A stretch of DNA of 64,000 bases from positions 251,878-315,877 of the forward strand of contig NZ_FRDN01000004.1 of the NCBI RefSeq assembly GCF_900143285.1, given 5' to 3'. This document shows, in pieces, positions 8,478 to 18,700 of this stretch (the first letter of the stretch is position 1; each line of letters begins with the position of its first letter). The translations under genes were made by a program, and so were the position numbers. The notes under the pieces were generated by a model. The model was not told the DNA's origin and searched no databases. It saw only the letters and a list, made by a program, of their open reading frames with translations. The DNA is from Desulfitobacterium chlororespirans DSM 11544. Lineage in GTDB: Bacteria; Bacillota; Desulfitobacteriia; Desulfitobacteriales; Desulfitobacteriaceae.

Positions 8478-9098
8478 TCAGGCACCGATGAACAGTTTTT
8501 TCCATCCTGCCGCAAAAAAACGGAAGATACTGCTGGTATACTCCACAGCCCGCTCCCGGGGAACATCGTGGAGCACCATCTCGAAAAAGGCGGAAAACTG
8601 GGCGTTGACAAAAATGTGAATTTCTTCTCTGGAGACCTCCTTAATCATGTAGCCCTTTTCCCGGGCCAGGCGGATATACTCCAAGGTCATATCCACTTCC
8701 ATCTCAATCAGGATATGGACAAAGCTCTCGTAAGCGGTTTTTTCCGCTGCCGAGAGGAGCAGTTTAAAGACCTCCAGATGGTCATAGATATATTCTGTCC
8801 ACCTCAGCAGACTTTGCTCCGAGGAAGACCAGCCATGGTCAAAATCATAGGAGTCTTGCCCCCGGAGATAGTCCTCCCCTTGCTGCCGGAACATTTGGAT
8901 AAAGCCATGAAAACAAGGGGCCACCAAAGCGTCAAATAAAGCGGCCTTGTCTGTAAAATGACGGTACAGCGCACCGGTCGTCACCTCGGCCCCCGTGGCA
9001 ATCTTGCGCAGCGAGGCAGCGGAGAAGCCCTTGGCCAAAAATTCGGCTTGAGCGCTTTTCAAAATAGCTTCCCGTGTCTGTTCCCCGTCACGAACCAT
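8478..9098 (-). CDS. TetR-family transcriptional regulator
   Basis: A 206-residue protein with a TetR helix-turn-helix near residues 8-55 (pattern ILKSAQAEFLAKGF, then TTGALYRHF) and a helical ligand-binding C-terminal part. It precedes the two ABC half-transporter genes in the same direction and most likely controls them and itself. The start ATG follows AGGT with suitable spacing. A 25-base perfect palindrome lies right upstream and is the likely autoregulatory operator; it differs from the palindromes in front of the transporter genes, so the TetR protein may not be the only regulator there. The ligand is unknown. Confidence 0.85.
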   Translation of the reverse strand: MVRDGEQTREAILKSAQAEFLAKGFSAASLRKIATGAEVTTGALYRHFTDKAALFDALVAPCFHGFIQMFRQQGEDYLRGQDSYDFDHGWSSSEQSLLRWTEYIYDHLEVFKLLLSAAEKTAYESFVHILIEMEVDMTLEYIRLAREKGYMIKEVSREEIHIFVNAQFSAFFEMVLHDVPRERAVEYTSSIFRFFAAGWKKLFIGA

Positions 9099-9121
9099 GC
9101 CCTGAGTACCTCCATGCTTAG

Positions 9122-9146
9122 ATTAAGATAACATCGTTATCTTAAT
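9122..9146. promoter_or_regulatory. Palindromic operator before the TetR gene
   Basis: ATTAAGATAAC, a 3-base centre and the exact complement GTTATCTTAAT. It lies 24 bases upstream of the regulator's start codon. Confidence 0.7.
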
Positions 9147-9318
9147 CCTTAACGGTTATTTTGTCAAGGACCTTAGGCAAATTATTGCTATTCTTAAATC
9201 TCCGCGGAATCAAACCTGATTTCCAGTATGGTCATTCCCTATCGCAAAGTCTGCATGTCCGACCGGCCTTTGGGTTCATAATACCATAATAAGTATAAAA
9301 ACGAAGGAGTGAATAGAT

Positions 9319-10029
9319 TTGGATTACTTAATTATCGCGCTCCGAATTATATCCGTTATGGCACTGTTCCTGTTTTTGGTTCTGAAAACCGGCCGGCGCA
9401 AGATCGCCGAGCTTCCCGTCTATGACTTTTTATCGATTATCGTGCTTGGCAGCGTGATCGGCGCCGACATTGCGGAGCCCAATATTCCTCATCTCCCCGT
9501 CTTATTCGCGGTGGTACTCATCATAGCTCTGCAATATCTGGTAAGCTCCCTCTTGATCAACAACAAAAAAATTGCCCGTAAAATCACCTTCGGCCCTACT
9601 GTCATCATCCAGAACGGCCAGTTTATCAAAGCCAACATGAAAAGACTGAAATACTCTATCGAAAATGTCCTGATGGTATTGAGGGAAAAGGATATCTTCG
9701 ACTTAAATGAGGTTGAATACGCTATCGTCGAGGGCAGCGGCAGTATCAGCGTTCTTAGAAAACCTCAGTATCTGCCCTTGACTCCTTCAGATATGAAACT
9801 TAATCCTGATGCCAAAGGATTGTCTCTTCCCCTGATTATTGACGGCAAGGTCCAGGACGGCAATCTTCAACAGCTCAAGCGTGACCGCCCCTGGCTCGCT
9901 TCAGAATTGGCTCAGGCCGGTATCCATGATTTCAGTGAGGTGTTTTACGCGGATTGCACCAGGGAAGGCAGAATATACATATCCAAAATAGTGCAGGCCA
10001 AAAACTTCCATGATGACTTCACGTTGTAG
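9319..10029 (+). CDS. YetF-family (DUF421) membrane protein
   Basis: A 236-residue protein with three N-terminal membrane helices and a cytoplasmic two-part domain (motif around VLREKDIFDLNEVEYAI), the layout of the YetF/YcaP family. Family members are inner-membrane proteins of uncertain role; some Bacillus members are linked to spore germination. The start is a TTG preceded by GGAGTG about 10 bases upstream. It is divergent from the TetR gene and convergent with the liv operon, so it forms its own unit. Nothing in its neighbourhood points to a specific substrate. Confidence 0.8.
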   Translation: MDYLIIALRIISVMALFLFLVLKTGRRKIAELPVYDFLSIIVLGSVIGADIAEPNIPHLPVLFAVVLIIALQYLVSSLLINNKKIARKITFGPTVIIQNGQFIKANMKRLKYSIENVLMVLREKDIFDLNEVEYAIVEGSGSISVLRKPQYLPLTPSDMKLNPDAKGLSLPLIIDGKVQDGNLQQLKRDRPWLASELAQAGIHDFSEVFYADCTREGRIYISKIVQAKNFHDDFTL

Positions 10030-10043
10030 GATGGCAACCTAAA

Positions 10044-10078
10044 AACCTCCTGTCACAAAATTGCTGTGACAGGAGGTT
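10044..10078. terminator. Bidirectional terminator hairpin
   Basis: A perfect 14-bp stem (AACCTCCTGTCACA) with a 7-base loop lies between the converging yetF-like and livF genes. Confidence 0.75.
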
Positions 10079-10092
10079 CGTGGGAATCCGGG

Positions 10093-10806
10093 TCAGCCCA
10101 GATAGGCCTGCCGCACCATATCATTGCTCAGCAATTCCTCTCCGGTCCCTGCCAGGATAATGCTGCCGGTCTGGAGGACGTAGCCCTTATTGGCCAGCTT
10201 CAGGGCCTTGCCGGCGTTCTGCTCGACGAGAAGGATGGTCATGCCCTCGTTTCTGAGCTTCTTGATAATATTGAAAACAGCCTGGATCATCATCGGCGCC
10301 AGCCCCATGGAAGGTTCGTCCAGGAGCAGGATTTTGGGGTCGCACATCAGGGCCCGGCCCATAGCCAGCATTTGCTGCTCCCCCCCGCTGAGGGTTCCGC
10401 CCTTTTGCTTCCTGCGCTCCAGCAGCCGCGGGAAAAGCCCGAAAACATACTCCTTGTTGTGCTTGATCCGCCCCTGATCCTTGAGGCTGAAAGCTCCCAT
10501 TTCCAGATTCTCTTCAACGGTCAGTCTGGGGAAGATTTTCCTGCCTTCCGGCACATGGGCAATGCCTTCCCTGGTCAGCAGGTGGGGCGGCAGTCCGTTA
10601 ACCTTCTTTCCCATATAGACCACATCCCCTTTAGCGGGCTTCAACAGGGAGGATATGGTCTTCAGAGTGGTGGTCTTGCCGGCTCCGTTGCTGCCGATCA
10701 GCGTGACGATCTCTCCCTCCCCCACTGTAAAGGATATATTCTTCAAGGCGTGAATTTTACCGTAGTAGGTATCCACATTCTCTAAGGTCAAAATGGCTTT
10801 GCTCAT
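10093..10806 (-). CDS. livF: Branched-chain amino acid ABC transporter ATPase LivF
   Basis: A 237-residue ATPase of the LivF class: Walker A GSNGAGKTT, signature LSGGEQQ and Walker B ILLLDEPSMGL, with the typical LivF phrase EGIAHVPEGR. It energises amino acid import together with LivG at the inner face of the membrane. I take the ATG at the livG stop codon (TAGGATG) as the start; the frame is open further upstream, but that part overlaps livG and does not look like the family. It is the last gene of the livJHMGF operon and is followed by a terminator. Confidence 0.9.
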   Translation of the reverse strand: MSKAILTLENVDTYYGKIHALKNISFTVGEGEIVTLIGSNGAGKTTTLKTISSLLKPAKGDVVYMGKKVNGLPPHLLTREGIAHVPEGRKIFPRLTVEENLEMGAFSLKDQGRIKHNKEYVFGLFPRLLERRKQKGGTLSGGEQQMLAMGRALMCDPKILLLDEPSMGLAPMMIQAVFNIIKKLRNEGMTILLVEQNAGKALKLANKGYVLQTGSIILAGTGEELLSNDMVRQAYLG

Positions 10807-10807
10807 C

Positions 10808-11590
10808 CTAAACAGCCTCCTCGTCGTCATCTTCGATCCCCAGGTAGGCTTCAATCACGGCCGGATTGTTTTTCACCTCATCCGGTGTGCCCTCCGCGAT
10901 TTTTTGGCCGTAGTTCAGCACCGCCACTTTATCGGAAATCTCCATGACCAGTTTCATGTCGTGTTCGATGAGCAGGATGGCGCAGCCAAAATCATCCCTG
11001 AGTTTCCCGATGAAATGGGTCAGTTCTTCGGTCTCCTTAGGATTGAGCCCGGCCGCCGGCTCGTCCAGGAGCAGCAGCTTCGGCTTCATGGCCAGAGCCC
11101 TGGCGATCTCCAGGCGCCGCTGCTCCCCGTAGGCCAGGTTTTTGGCCAGCTCATTTCTTCTGGACTCCAGGCCTACATAGTCCAGCAGTTCCACCGCCCG
11201 CTCATAAGCCCCCCCTTCTTCTCTTTGCATAGAGCCGCTGTGCAGCACAATCTTGAATATGCTGGCCTTCAGGTCCATATGCATGCCGACCATGATATTC
11301 TCCACCGCCAGCATTTCCGGGAACAGCCTGATATTCTGGAAGGTTCTGGCGATCCTGTGCCTGGCCACTTTTTCCGGGGTCAGTTTGACCAATCCTTGGC
11401 CGTCAAAGGTAATAGACCCTTCAAACCCCGGGTAATAGCCGCTGATGATATTGAAAAATGTGGTTTTCCCTGCTCCATTAGGACCGATAATGCTGGCAAT
11501 CTGGCCTTCATTCATTTCGAAATCAACCTGATTAACCGCTATCAGACCCCCGAAGGCCTTGGTAAGCTTTTTGATCTTCAGTAAAGCCAT
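10808..11590 (-). CDS. livG: Branched-chain amino acid ABC transporter ATPase LivG
   Basis: A 260-residue ATPase with Walker A GPNGAGKTT, the LivG-type TFQNIRLFPEM segment, a signature region AYGEQRRLEIARAL and Walker B LLLLDEPAAGL. It ends in an acidic tail (DDDEE). The YGEQRR signature is characteristic of LivG proteins. It starts 4 bases after livM and nearly abuts livF, so translation is coupled. It partners LivF on the LivHM permease. Confidence 0.9.
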   Translation of the reverse strand: MALLKIKKLTKAFGGLIAVNQVDFEMNEGQIASIIGPNGAGKTTFFNIISGYYPGFEGSITFDGQGLVKLTPEKVARHRIARTFQNIRLFPEMLAVENIMVGMHMDLKASIFKIVLHSGSMQREEGGAYERAVELLDYVGLESRRNELAKNLAYGEQRRLEIARALAMKPKLLLLDEPAAGLNPKETEELTHFIGKLRDDFGCAILLIEHDMKLVMEISDKVAVLNYGQKIAEGTPDEVKNNPAVIEAYLGIEDDDEEAV

Positions 11591-11594
11591 ACTA

Positions 11595-12860
11595 TCACTC
11601 CGTAATCATGCCAGTTTTGTCATCTTGATCGGAACGCTTCTTTCTGAAACCTCTGATGATTTCCATAGTCCGCTGAGGAGGCATCAAGCCCTTGGGACGG
11701 AATATGCACATCAGGATCAGGATCAGCCCGAAGATAAGCTTCTCGTATTTGGCCGGGTCCAGCTGGGAAGGGATATGGAGCAGGCCGGAAACGGACAGCT
11801 GCGTCAGGAATGTGGACAGCTCCTTCAGCAGGTGGAGCTGCAGGGTGACTACCGCGGCGGCACCCAGGATGACCCCCCTGATGTTGCCCATCCCTCCCAT
11901 AATCACCATAGCCAGAATGCCGATGGATTCCATAAATCCGAAACTTGAAGGGTCGATGAAGGTCTGCCTCGCTGCGAAAACAACTCCCATCATCCCTGCA
12001 AAACCGGCACCGGTGGCAAAGGCCAGGAGTTTCATCCTGACCAGAGGAATACCCATGGTCCGGGCCGCCAGCTCATCCTCCCTGATGGCCGCCCAGGCCC
12101 TGCCGATCCGGGAGTGATCCAACCTGTGGGCGGCGACGTAGATGATCACAAACAGGAGCAAAACAATAAAGTAGTAATGAATGGGCTGGTTGATTACGAT
12201 CCCGAACAGCTCCGGAGGCTGGACCGGCGTAAGTCCTTTTGGTCCATTGGTCAAATTGACGGGCTTGTCGGCATTGTTGAGGATAATCCTGATGATCTCC
12301 GCAAAGCCCAGAGTGACGATAGCCAGGTAATCCCCTTTAAGCCGCAGGACCGGAAGACCCAGCAGTACCCCCACCCCTGCCGATACCACCAGGGCAATGG
12401 GCAGGAATACCCAGAACCAATTGCCGGAAACGGGAAATTGGAACAAGGTTGCCGGAATAACATTGTTGGCCTGGGAGGTGGCGAAAAAAGCATAGAGATA
12501 AGCACCCACCGCATAAAAGCCCACATATCCCAGATCCAGAAGCCCGGCGAAACCGATAACCACATTCAGCCCCATCGCCAACACGGCATAGATCACAATT
12601 TGGGTGATGATCCCCAGATAATAACTGTTTTCCAGTCCCGCCAAGGGAATGATCACCAGGAGATCCAGCAGGGCCACGGCCCCTTTGAGATGGGGTTTAA
12701 GCCTGACCTTATACAAAAGGAACAGGGAAACAAGGAACAACAAAAATACGCTGCTGGATTTAGGAAAAAGATAGAACAAGACCGGTGATATAAAGACCAG
12801 CACCAGCTGGAGCAGTTGTTTTCCCTTCAGGTAATTCAGGCAGTTCTTCACAACATTCAT
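11595..12860 (-). CDS. livM: Branched-chain amino acid ABC transporter permease LivM
   Basis: A 421-residue membrane protein with about ten hydrophobic segments. It carries the LivM-type conserved parts GYVGFYAVGAYLYA and LPVLRLKGDYLAIVTLGFAEI, and the coupling region DELAARTMGI. It is longer than the usual 320-360 residues, because of an extra hydrophobic N-terminal stretch of about 80 residues and a charged tail. It follows livH by 2 bases. With LivH it forms the translocation path for the substrate delivered by LivJ. Confidence 0.9.
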   Translation of the reverse strand: MNVVKNCLNYLKGKQLLQLVLVFISPVLFYLFPKSSSVFLLFLVSLFLLYKVRLKPHLKGAVALLDLLVIIPLAGLENSYYLGIITQIVIYAVLAMGLNVVIGFAGLLDLGYVGFYAVGAYLYAFFATSQANNVIPATLFQFPVSGNWFWVFLPIALVVSAGVGVLLGLPVLRLKGDYLAIVTLGFAEIIRIILNNADKPVNLTNGPKGLTPVQPPELFGIVINQPIHYYFIVLLLFVIIYVAAHRLDHSRIGRAWAAIREDELAARTMGIPLVRMKLLAFATGAGFAGMMGVVFAARQTFIDPSSFGFMESIGILAMVIMGGMGNIRGVILGAAAVVTLQLHLLKELSTFLTQLSVSGLLHIPSQLDPAKYEKLIFGLILILMCIFRPKGLMPPQRTMEIIRGFRKKRSDQDDKTGMITE

Positions 12861-12862
12861 GG

Positions 12863-13822
12863 CTACACCTTCTCTTCCACTGCTCTGCCCAACAAACCGC
12901 TGGGTTTGAATATGAGGATGATGATCAGAATAGTAAATGCTAAGACGTCCTTATACTCAGCCCCGATGACCCCGTTGGTGGCAATCCCCAGAAAGGCGGC
13001 GCCGAACACTTCCACAAGTCCCAGAAGCAAGCCGCCCAGCATGGCGCCGGGTATACTGCCGATCCCCCCCAGTACAGCCGCTGTGAAGGCCTTCATACCC
13101 AGGATGAATCCCACATAGGGGCTGATCAGGGTGTACTGGACGGAGAAAAGGGTGCCCGCCGCCCCGCCGAGACCGGCCCCGATCAGGAAGGTCAGGGAGA
13201 TGACCGCGTCCACGTTGATACCCACCAAGGATGCCGTATCCTTATCCTGGGCCACGGTCCTCATGGCCTTGCCCCACTTGTGGCGGCTGACGAACAAATG
13301 AAGGGCCAGCATCATCACAATGGCTATGGCCACGATATAGATGACCTTGACAGGTATCTTCATGTTATCCATAACTTGAATACTGGAACTGAAAAGGGTC
13401 GGTGTGGAAAGATAAAAAGCATTTTTCCACAAGCCTTCCACCAGCCGGACTGCATCCTGCAGAAAAAAAGACACGCCGATGGCGGAGATAAAAGCCACAA
13501 GCTTGGGGGCATGCCTGACCGGCTTGTAAGCGATCCGCTCAACCGCCACGCCCAGAAGGCCGCTGAAGACGATGCCCACAGCCACGGCCAGCAATAAGGC
13601 CAGCGGAGCAGGCATGCTCCCCAGTGCTCCGGTGCTCTGCAAAAACAGCAGGGTTTCCGTCCCTGCAAAAGCGCCCACCATAAAGATTTCACTGTGAGCA
13701 AAATTGATGAATTCAAGAATGCCGTAAACCATTGTGTAGCCCAAGGCTACGATCGCATAGACAAAACCAAGGGTCAACCCGTCAATCAGCAGCTGCGGCA
13801 ACATCTGAACGATAGTATTCAT
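12863..13822 (-). CDS. livH: Branched-chain amino acid ABC transporter permease LivH
   Basis: A 319-residue permease with eight or so hydrophobic segments and the family pattern GLTLGFVYAIVALGYTMVYG near the N terminus and AVLGGIGSIPGAMLGG near residue 240. It is the second gene of the liv operon, separated from the binding-protein gene by a hairpin that probably lowers expression of the downstream genes relative to livJ. Confidence 0.9.
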   Translation of the reverse strand: MNTIVQMLPQLLIDGLTLGFVYAIVALGYTMVYGILEFINFAHSEIFMVGAFAGTETLLFLQSTGALGSMPAPLALLLAVAVGIVFSGLLGVAVERIAYKPVRHAPKLVAFISAIGVSFFLQDAVRLVEGLWKNAFYLSTPTLFSSSIQVMDNMKIPVKVIYIVAIAIVMMLALHLFVSRHKWGKAMRTVAQDKDTASLVGINVDAVISLTFLIGAGLGGAAGTLFSVQYTLISPYVGFILGMKAFTAAVLGGIGSIPGAMLGGLLLGLVEVFGAAFLGIATNGVIGAEYKDVLAFTILIIILIFKPSGLLGRAVEEKV

Positions 13823-13882
13823 TAGGCAATCAACCTTTACTGTTTATTGATGTTAAATTCTGTTTCATTCCCATTATTCAGG

Positions 13883-13910
13883 AGGAGAGGGCACATGGGT
13901 ACCCTCTCCT
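13883..13910 (-). terminator. Intercistronic hairpin between livJ and livH
   Basis: AGGAGAGGG and its exact complement with a 10-base loop. Without a T-run it is better read as a partial terminator or mRNA-stabilising structure, as is common after abundant binding-protein genes. Confidence 0.5.
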
Positions 13911-13935
13911 GCCTGATCAGGGAACAGAAAACAAA

Positions 13936-15129
13936 TTATTTCAGATATTCACCGGCCGGTATCTTCTTGACAACCGCAGGCGGATACTTGGTTTCCTCGA
14001 AGGTCAGCGCATAAACCGCCGCATCGATGTTATCCCCTTTCTCGTCAAAGGTAACATTGGTGGACACACCCTTGAAACCGGAGATGGTACGCACAGCAGC
14101 AGTGACCTGATCCCTGTCGGGTTTCTTGCCGCCGTTGTCATTGATCGCCTTGACAAGACCATTCAGAGTGACATTCATGGCGTCATAGCCATAACCGGAA
14201 TAGGCTTCCGCCTGTTTGCCGAATTTGGCCGCGTATTTATCGGCAAAAGCCTTGCCTTCAGGGGTGGCGTTAATATCGGCGGCCGGAGAAGTGTAATAGA
14301 TGCCGATGGCGCTGGCGCCGGCGATTTTAATGACTTCGGCAGAGTCCATGCCATCTGCGCCCATGAACTTGACATCGATTCCCTTATCATTCATCTGCTT
14401 GATAAGCAGTGAACCTTCAGGATAGATGCCTCCGAAGAAAACGATATCCGGGTCGGCGGCTCTGATCAGTTCTTCCACCGCACTGAAGTCGGATTCACCA
14501 GCGGTTATGCCCTCATAGCCGAGCAGTTTTCCGCCGATGGATTCATACCGGTTCCTCCATTCGTCAGCCACACCCTGCCCGTATGTGGTTTTATCATGGA
14601 CAACGAAGCCGGTCTTGGCCCCCAATTCGTTATAGGCAAAGTCCGCACCGGCAGGTCCCTGAGCATCGTCTCTGATACAGATGCGGTTGACGTTTTTAAG
14701 TCCTCTTTCGGTAACGGCAACCGCTGTGTTGGCCGGTGAAACCATGGCCAGGTTCTTTTGCGCATAAACTTCGGATGAGGGAATAGCCACACCGGAGTTG
14801 AAATGGCCGACCACTGCCAGGATGTCGTCATCCACGATCAGCTTCTGGGCAACAGACACCCCTACTTTCGGATCGGCCTGGTCATCCTGGGGAGCAATTT
14901 GGAGATTAAAGCCCAGCTCTGCAAATTCCGCTTTCCTTTCCTCCAAGGCCATTTGGGCGCCATTTTTGATGGATTCCCCCAGAGCGGCCTGTGAACCTGA
15001 CAGCGGGGTCGAGGTGGCAACTTTGATGACTTCCCCGGCCCCTCCGCCTGAATCCGATGAGCTGCTTGCACTGCAGCCCGCAGTCGTGGCCACCATTAAT
15101 GCCACCAAGATGATCATTAGTTTTTTCAT
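13936..15129 (-). CDS. livJ: Branched-chain amino acid type ABC substrate-binding lipoprotein LivJ
   Basis: A 397-residue secreted lipoprotein: Lys start, hydrophobic core and lipobox TAGC (Cys 19), then a Ser/Gly linker and a type I periplasmic-binding fold with VGHFNSGVAIPSSEVY and VHDKTTYGQGVADEW, typical of Leu/Ile/Val-binding proteins. It captures the substrate outside the membrane for LivHMGF. The exact ligand (branched-chain amino acid, other amino acid, amide) cannot be told from sequence alone. It is the first gene of the operon, preceded by AGGAG. Confidence 0.9.
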   Translation of the reverse strand: MKKLMIILVALMVATTAGCSASSSSDSGGGAGEVIKVATSTPLSGSQAALGESIKNGAQMALEERKAEFAELGFNLQIAPQDDQADPKVGVSVAQKLIVDDDILAVVGHFNSGVAIPSSEVYAQKNLAMVSPANTAVAVTERGLKNVNRICIRDDAQGPAGADFAYNELGAKTGFVVHDKTTYGQGVADEWRNRYESIGGKLLGYEGITAGESDFSAVEELIRAADPDIVFFGGIYPEGSLLIKQMNDKGIDVKFMGADGMDSAEVIKIAGASAIGIYYTSPAADINATPEGKAFADKYAAKFGKQAEAYSGYGYDAMNVTLNGLVKAINDNGGKKPDRDQVTAAVRTISGFKGVSTNVTFDEKGDNIDAAVYALTFEETKYPPAVVKKIPAGEYLK

Positions 15130-15233
15130 TTAACCCACTCCTTTGAAAATTTTTATTTATATAAATTGGGTTCAACAAAGTAAGGGAAAACAATGTGAGT
15201 AAAAAACAGCAAAAGCGTAAGAAGCTTAAAAAA

Positions 15234-15288
15234 AATAAACCCTCAACTTTAACAACGCCTTTTGCGTCATTGCAGTTAAGGGTTTATT
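15234..15288. terminator. Long bidirectional terminator-like hairpin upstream of livJ
   Basis: AATAAACCCTCAACT pairs with AGTTAAGGGTTTATT (14 of 15), with a small inner ACGC/GCGT stem. T-runs follow on both strands. It probably insulates the liv operon from transcription arriving from the large surface protein gene. Confidence 0.65.
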
Positions 15289-15423
15289 GCTTTTTTTAAA
15301 TTACCGAGGGCTCATGGCCAAGTTTTATAGGACAGTCTGAAAAACGGGTTACTGTTTAATACGACAAAATTACCATGACTCGGACGCTCTGTCAATACAA
15401 AAACCGATTGTATACTTTATTTT

Positions 15424-15625
15424 TACTACCATCTATGCCTTATGCCGGCTGTGGGGATGGTCAATGACCATATGATTCTGTGATTCCCTGCCCTTTTCAT
15501 TAGCACAATTAGCTCTGAGCATAGAAACCAAGGCTTGTTCAGCCCCTTCTGTTTTAAAATCCAGCGATTCTGAAATGATTCATCTAGATGAGTGAATTTC
15601 CAAACGGCAATTTTTCAAATAGCAT
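15424..15625. pseudogene. Remnants of tagI 3' end joined to topoisomerase VI-like gene 3' end
   Basis: Bases 15424-15515 are a degenerate copy of the last 90 bases of tagI at 25340-25430 (shared GTGGGGATGGTCAATGACCAT, then a small insertion and frameshifts). Bases 15541-15625 copy the region around the 3' end of the topoisomerase-like gene at 33054-33135 (shared CAGCCCCTTCTGTTT and CATCTAGATGA). Nothing here is translatable as a working protein. The remainder of the 15130-15739 gap holds only hairpins. Confidence 0.7.
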
Positions 15626-15644
15626 ATTCCCCCCTGTAGCCAAA

Positions 15645-15677
15645 CACTCCCTATCCGGTTTGAGCGGATAGGGAGTG
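15645..15677 (-). terminator. Terminator of the large surface protein gene
   Basis: A perfect 13-bp stem (CACTCCCTATCCG and its complement) with a 7-base loop lies 60 bases beyond the stop codon. Confidence 0.6.
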
Positions 15678-15739
15678 CTTTAATATTAGGTGTCGGTCTT
15701 TAATTACTGGGGAGCGCTCTCTAATTGCTGGAGGCCATT

Positions 15740-18700
15740 CTACTTAATGAGCTCTCTTAGCTTCTGCTCTATCTCCGCGTTAATGACCGCCTCTCCCCCA
15801 AATATTGTGGCTCCGGTCATCTCCCTTGACTTTAAGTAGTCCATGACATCATTAGGTATCGTGTCGTTCAGCAATAAGATGGGGGCATTATGGTTGGCTG
15901 CGTACACACTGCCGGCCAGAGCATCGGGGAAGTTGTTGCCCGTGGCGATGCCGATGTTTTTGCCGGATAAGTTAAAGTACTCGGCTACGGCCAGAGAAGT
16001 CTGATACCGGTCCGGACCGCCGATGCGGATGATGTTTTCTTGCTTCAGAGAGGTTAATTGAGCCACTCCATCTTCAACCTGTTGGCTGATGACTCCTTCC
16101 AACCCGATGATATAAACCTTGATGGGTTTGATCTGAGCTAGCTTGTTTTTTACTCCTTCACTGATGCCGTTTTTCTCCACCAGGAGAATAGGGCTTTGGA
16201 TTGCGGCGGCGGCACTGCTTACGGATAGGGCATCGGGGTAGTTTCCGCCATAAACCAGAATGACCGGTCTGCCTTGTTCTACTTTAAGTTCTTCAGCGAT
16301 CCTTAAGGCTGTTTCGTAGCGGTTGGCTCCGCCCAATCGGATGATCTGGCTGTATCCATGGGCTTGGATTCTCTCTTCCACTGCTGCCGGGACGGCACCG
16401 GTGCCTCCCAGGATGGTGATGGTTCCTGCTGTTTCTACATGCTCTTTCAGGTAGTTCAACAGGCTCTCCTGATCTTGGGCTGTGCTTCCTACCAACAGCA
16501 GAGGAGCATTGAGTTTGTAAGCCAGGACGCTTCCGGCCAGGGCATCGGGGTAATTCGTGGCTGTGGCTAAAACTACATTGGTGACTTTACCCGGGTAATT
16601 GGCTTGGGCGATGGCGATGGCTGTTTCAATCCGGTTGGATCCGAAAAGCCGTTGGACTCCGCTCAGGGATTGATGCATTTTGAAATCCCATTTGACGATG
16701 TCCTGCTCTACGGTGATGATGGGGCTTTTGTAGCGTTCATAGCCTGCTTTGGTGGCTAAGAGATAGTAGTCCGACTGGGGAAAGACCATATAGGCATAGG
16801 CGCCATAGCTGTTGCTGACCTGAGGATTGGCATTGTCGTTGGGCTCAAACCCGGTAAGGGTCGGCAGCGCCACCAGGGTATCCGGGGTTTTGCCGCTGGC
16901 CCGGTTGCGGGCGGTATCGGCATAGTAGAGTTTGACATCCACTCCGGTGATAGGCTGGTTGGTGGCGGAGTCCAGGATGATGCCATAGGGGTCGATTAAG
17001 GTGCTGGTCAAACTGATGGCTCCGTCCTTGTCTACTTTGACCTCGATTCTCCCAATGGCAATTTTCTGGCCGTTGCCCAGATCAAAGGTGACCTTAAATT
17101 GGGATTCGGTTCCGTTGGCCAGGTTTTTCACCTGGATGGTGCCGTTGGGCTTCTTTTCCAGAATGGCTTCCTGGGGCTTGAAGGAGAGGGTCTTGGTGCC
17201 ATTGCTGTCGTTGGTGATCTGGGCATGGATGGTCTTCGTGGTTGAGTTGGCGTGATTGTCGGTGACATTCACCGGGATTGCGGCAGGGTTTGCCGGTGTT
17301 GTGGGTTGAGTTGGGGTTGGCGTTGGATTTGAGGTTGAGGGTGAGGAATCGTCATCGTTATCACTGCGTGAGGATGCCGCCCGGTTGATGGTTACCTTGT
17401 AGTATTGAACGGTGGTTCCGTCTTGAGCTGTGACTTTGATGTAGGCTGTGGTGGCTCCCCCAGAGGTAAGAGCCAGGGTGGAGCTTCCTGTTATTTCTTG
17501 GCTAAAGGCTGCATCGGAGTACAGCTTCACTGTGGCGTTGGCTGCTGCTCCTATATCGGCAAGTCCGATACTGGATTTGGCATGGGCTACGTTCACAGAA
17601 GCGGTCTTCGGAGCTTCCTTTGTGCCGGCTTCGTTGCCCGCTATGATCGCTGTTCCCGCTATGCCGGCCATCCCTGCGTCATTGCTTTCGGTCAAGACCA
17701 TAGCATATACTTTTAGAGTTACTCCATCTTCGGCCAGCACCGCTAATTTGTCTCCTTTGGCAAGCTTGGCAGCCGCAGCTTTGGCCGTTGCATTGGCAAA
17801 ATCCGTAGGACTCGCCATTGGTGTTCCTTCCGGGATGATCTTCCACGCTGCATTTTCATGCTTATTCAAATTGCCGAGGAAGCTTTCTACCGTAACATCT
17901 ATATGAATTACGGCAGTATTTGATTGGATGGTATTTCCACTGATATTATAGGAGGTTGCCTTTGTTGTTACAGCAGCATCCTCCGAAAGATTTACTGTAA
18001 AGGTCAATGTGGTTGCAGGTCCCGCCGGATTGCTTCCGCTTGCCTTTATCCTGACCTGCACCGTTTGATTTCCTGTAAATGTTGGCGGATTTGCAGAATC
18101 ATAGGCTGTCCATGTTGTTCCCCCATTTGTGGAATATTCCATGGTATTGTCTGCACCTGTGATCTGATTGGTCAGATCGTTTGCTGTCACATTCGGCGAT
18201 GCTACTTCATCGTCCATTATGGTCAGCGTGGCGCTGCTCTGACCCAATGTCGCTCCGCCTGTGGCATTGCTCAGAGTGAGGTTCACTGTCTCATTTCCTT
18301 CCAGAATAGCATCTTGACTGATTGCTACAGTGAAGGTCTTGCTTGCCGCATCTCCGTCTGCAAAGTTCAGTGTCCCGCTGGTTGCCGTGTAGTCGCTTCC
18401 CGCTGTGGCTGTTCCATCACTGGTAGCATAATCCACCGACACCGCTCCGTTACTGCCGCCGGTCCGGGTTACGGTAATGGTCACGCCACCCCCATCTTCT
18501 CCGATAGTGTAGGCCGCATTGCTGAATGCCAGTACTCCCGGCTGGGTTGCCTGTCCAATTATAATCTCCGCCGAATCTGAGCCAGCATGATACAGATCGT
18601 TTCCGGCAAGGCGCACCACATAGGTGCCTGCCGAAAGCCCGGTGATCTCACCGGAAGTGTTGGCGGTAGCTGCCGTATAAGCACCGCCGTCTTTTTTATA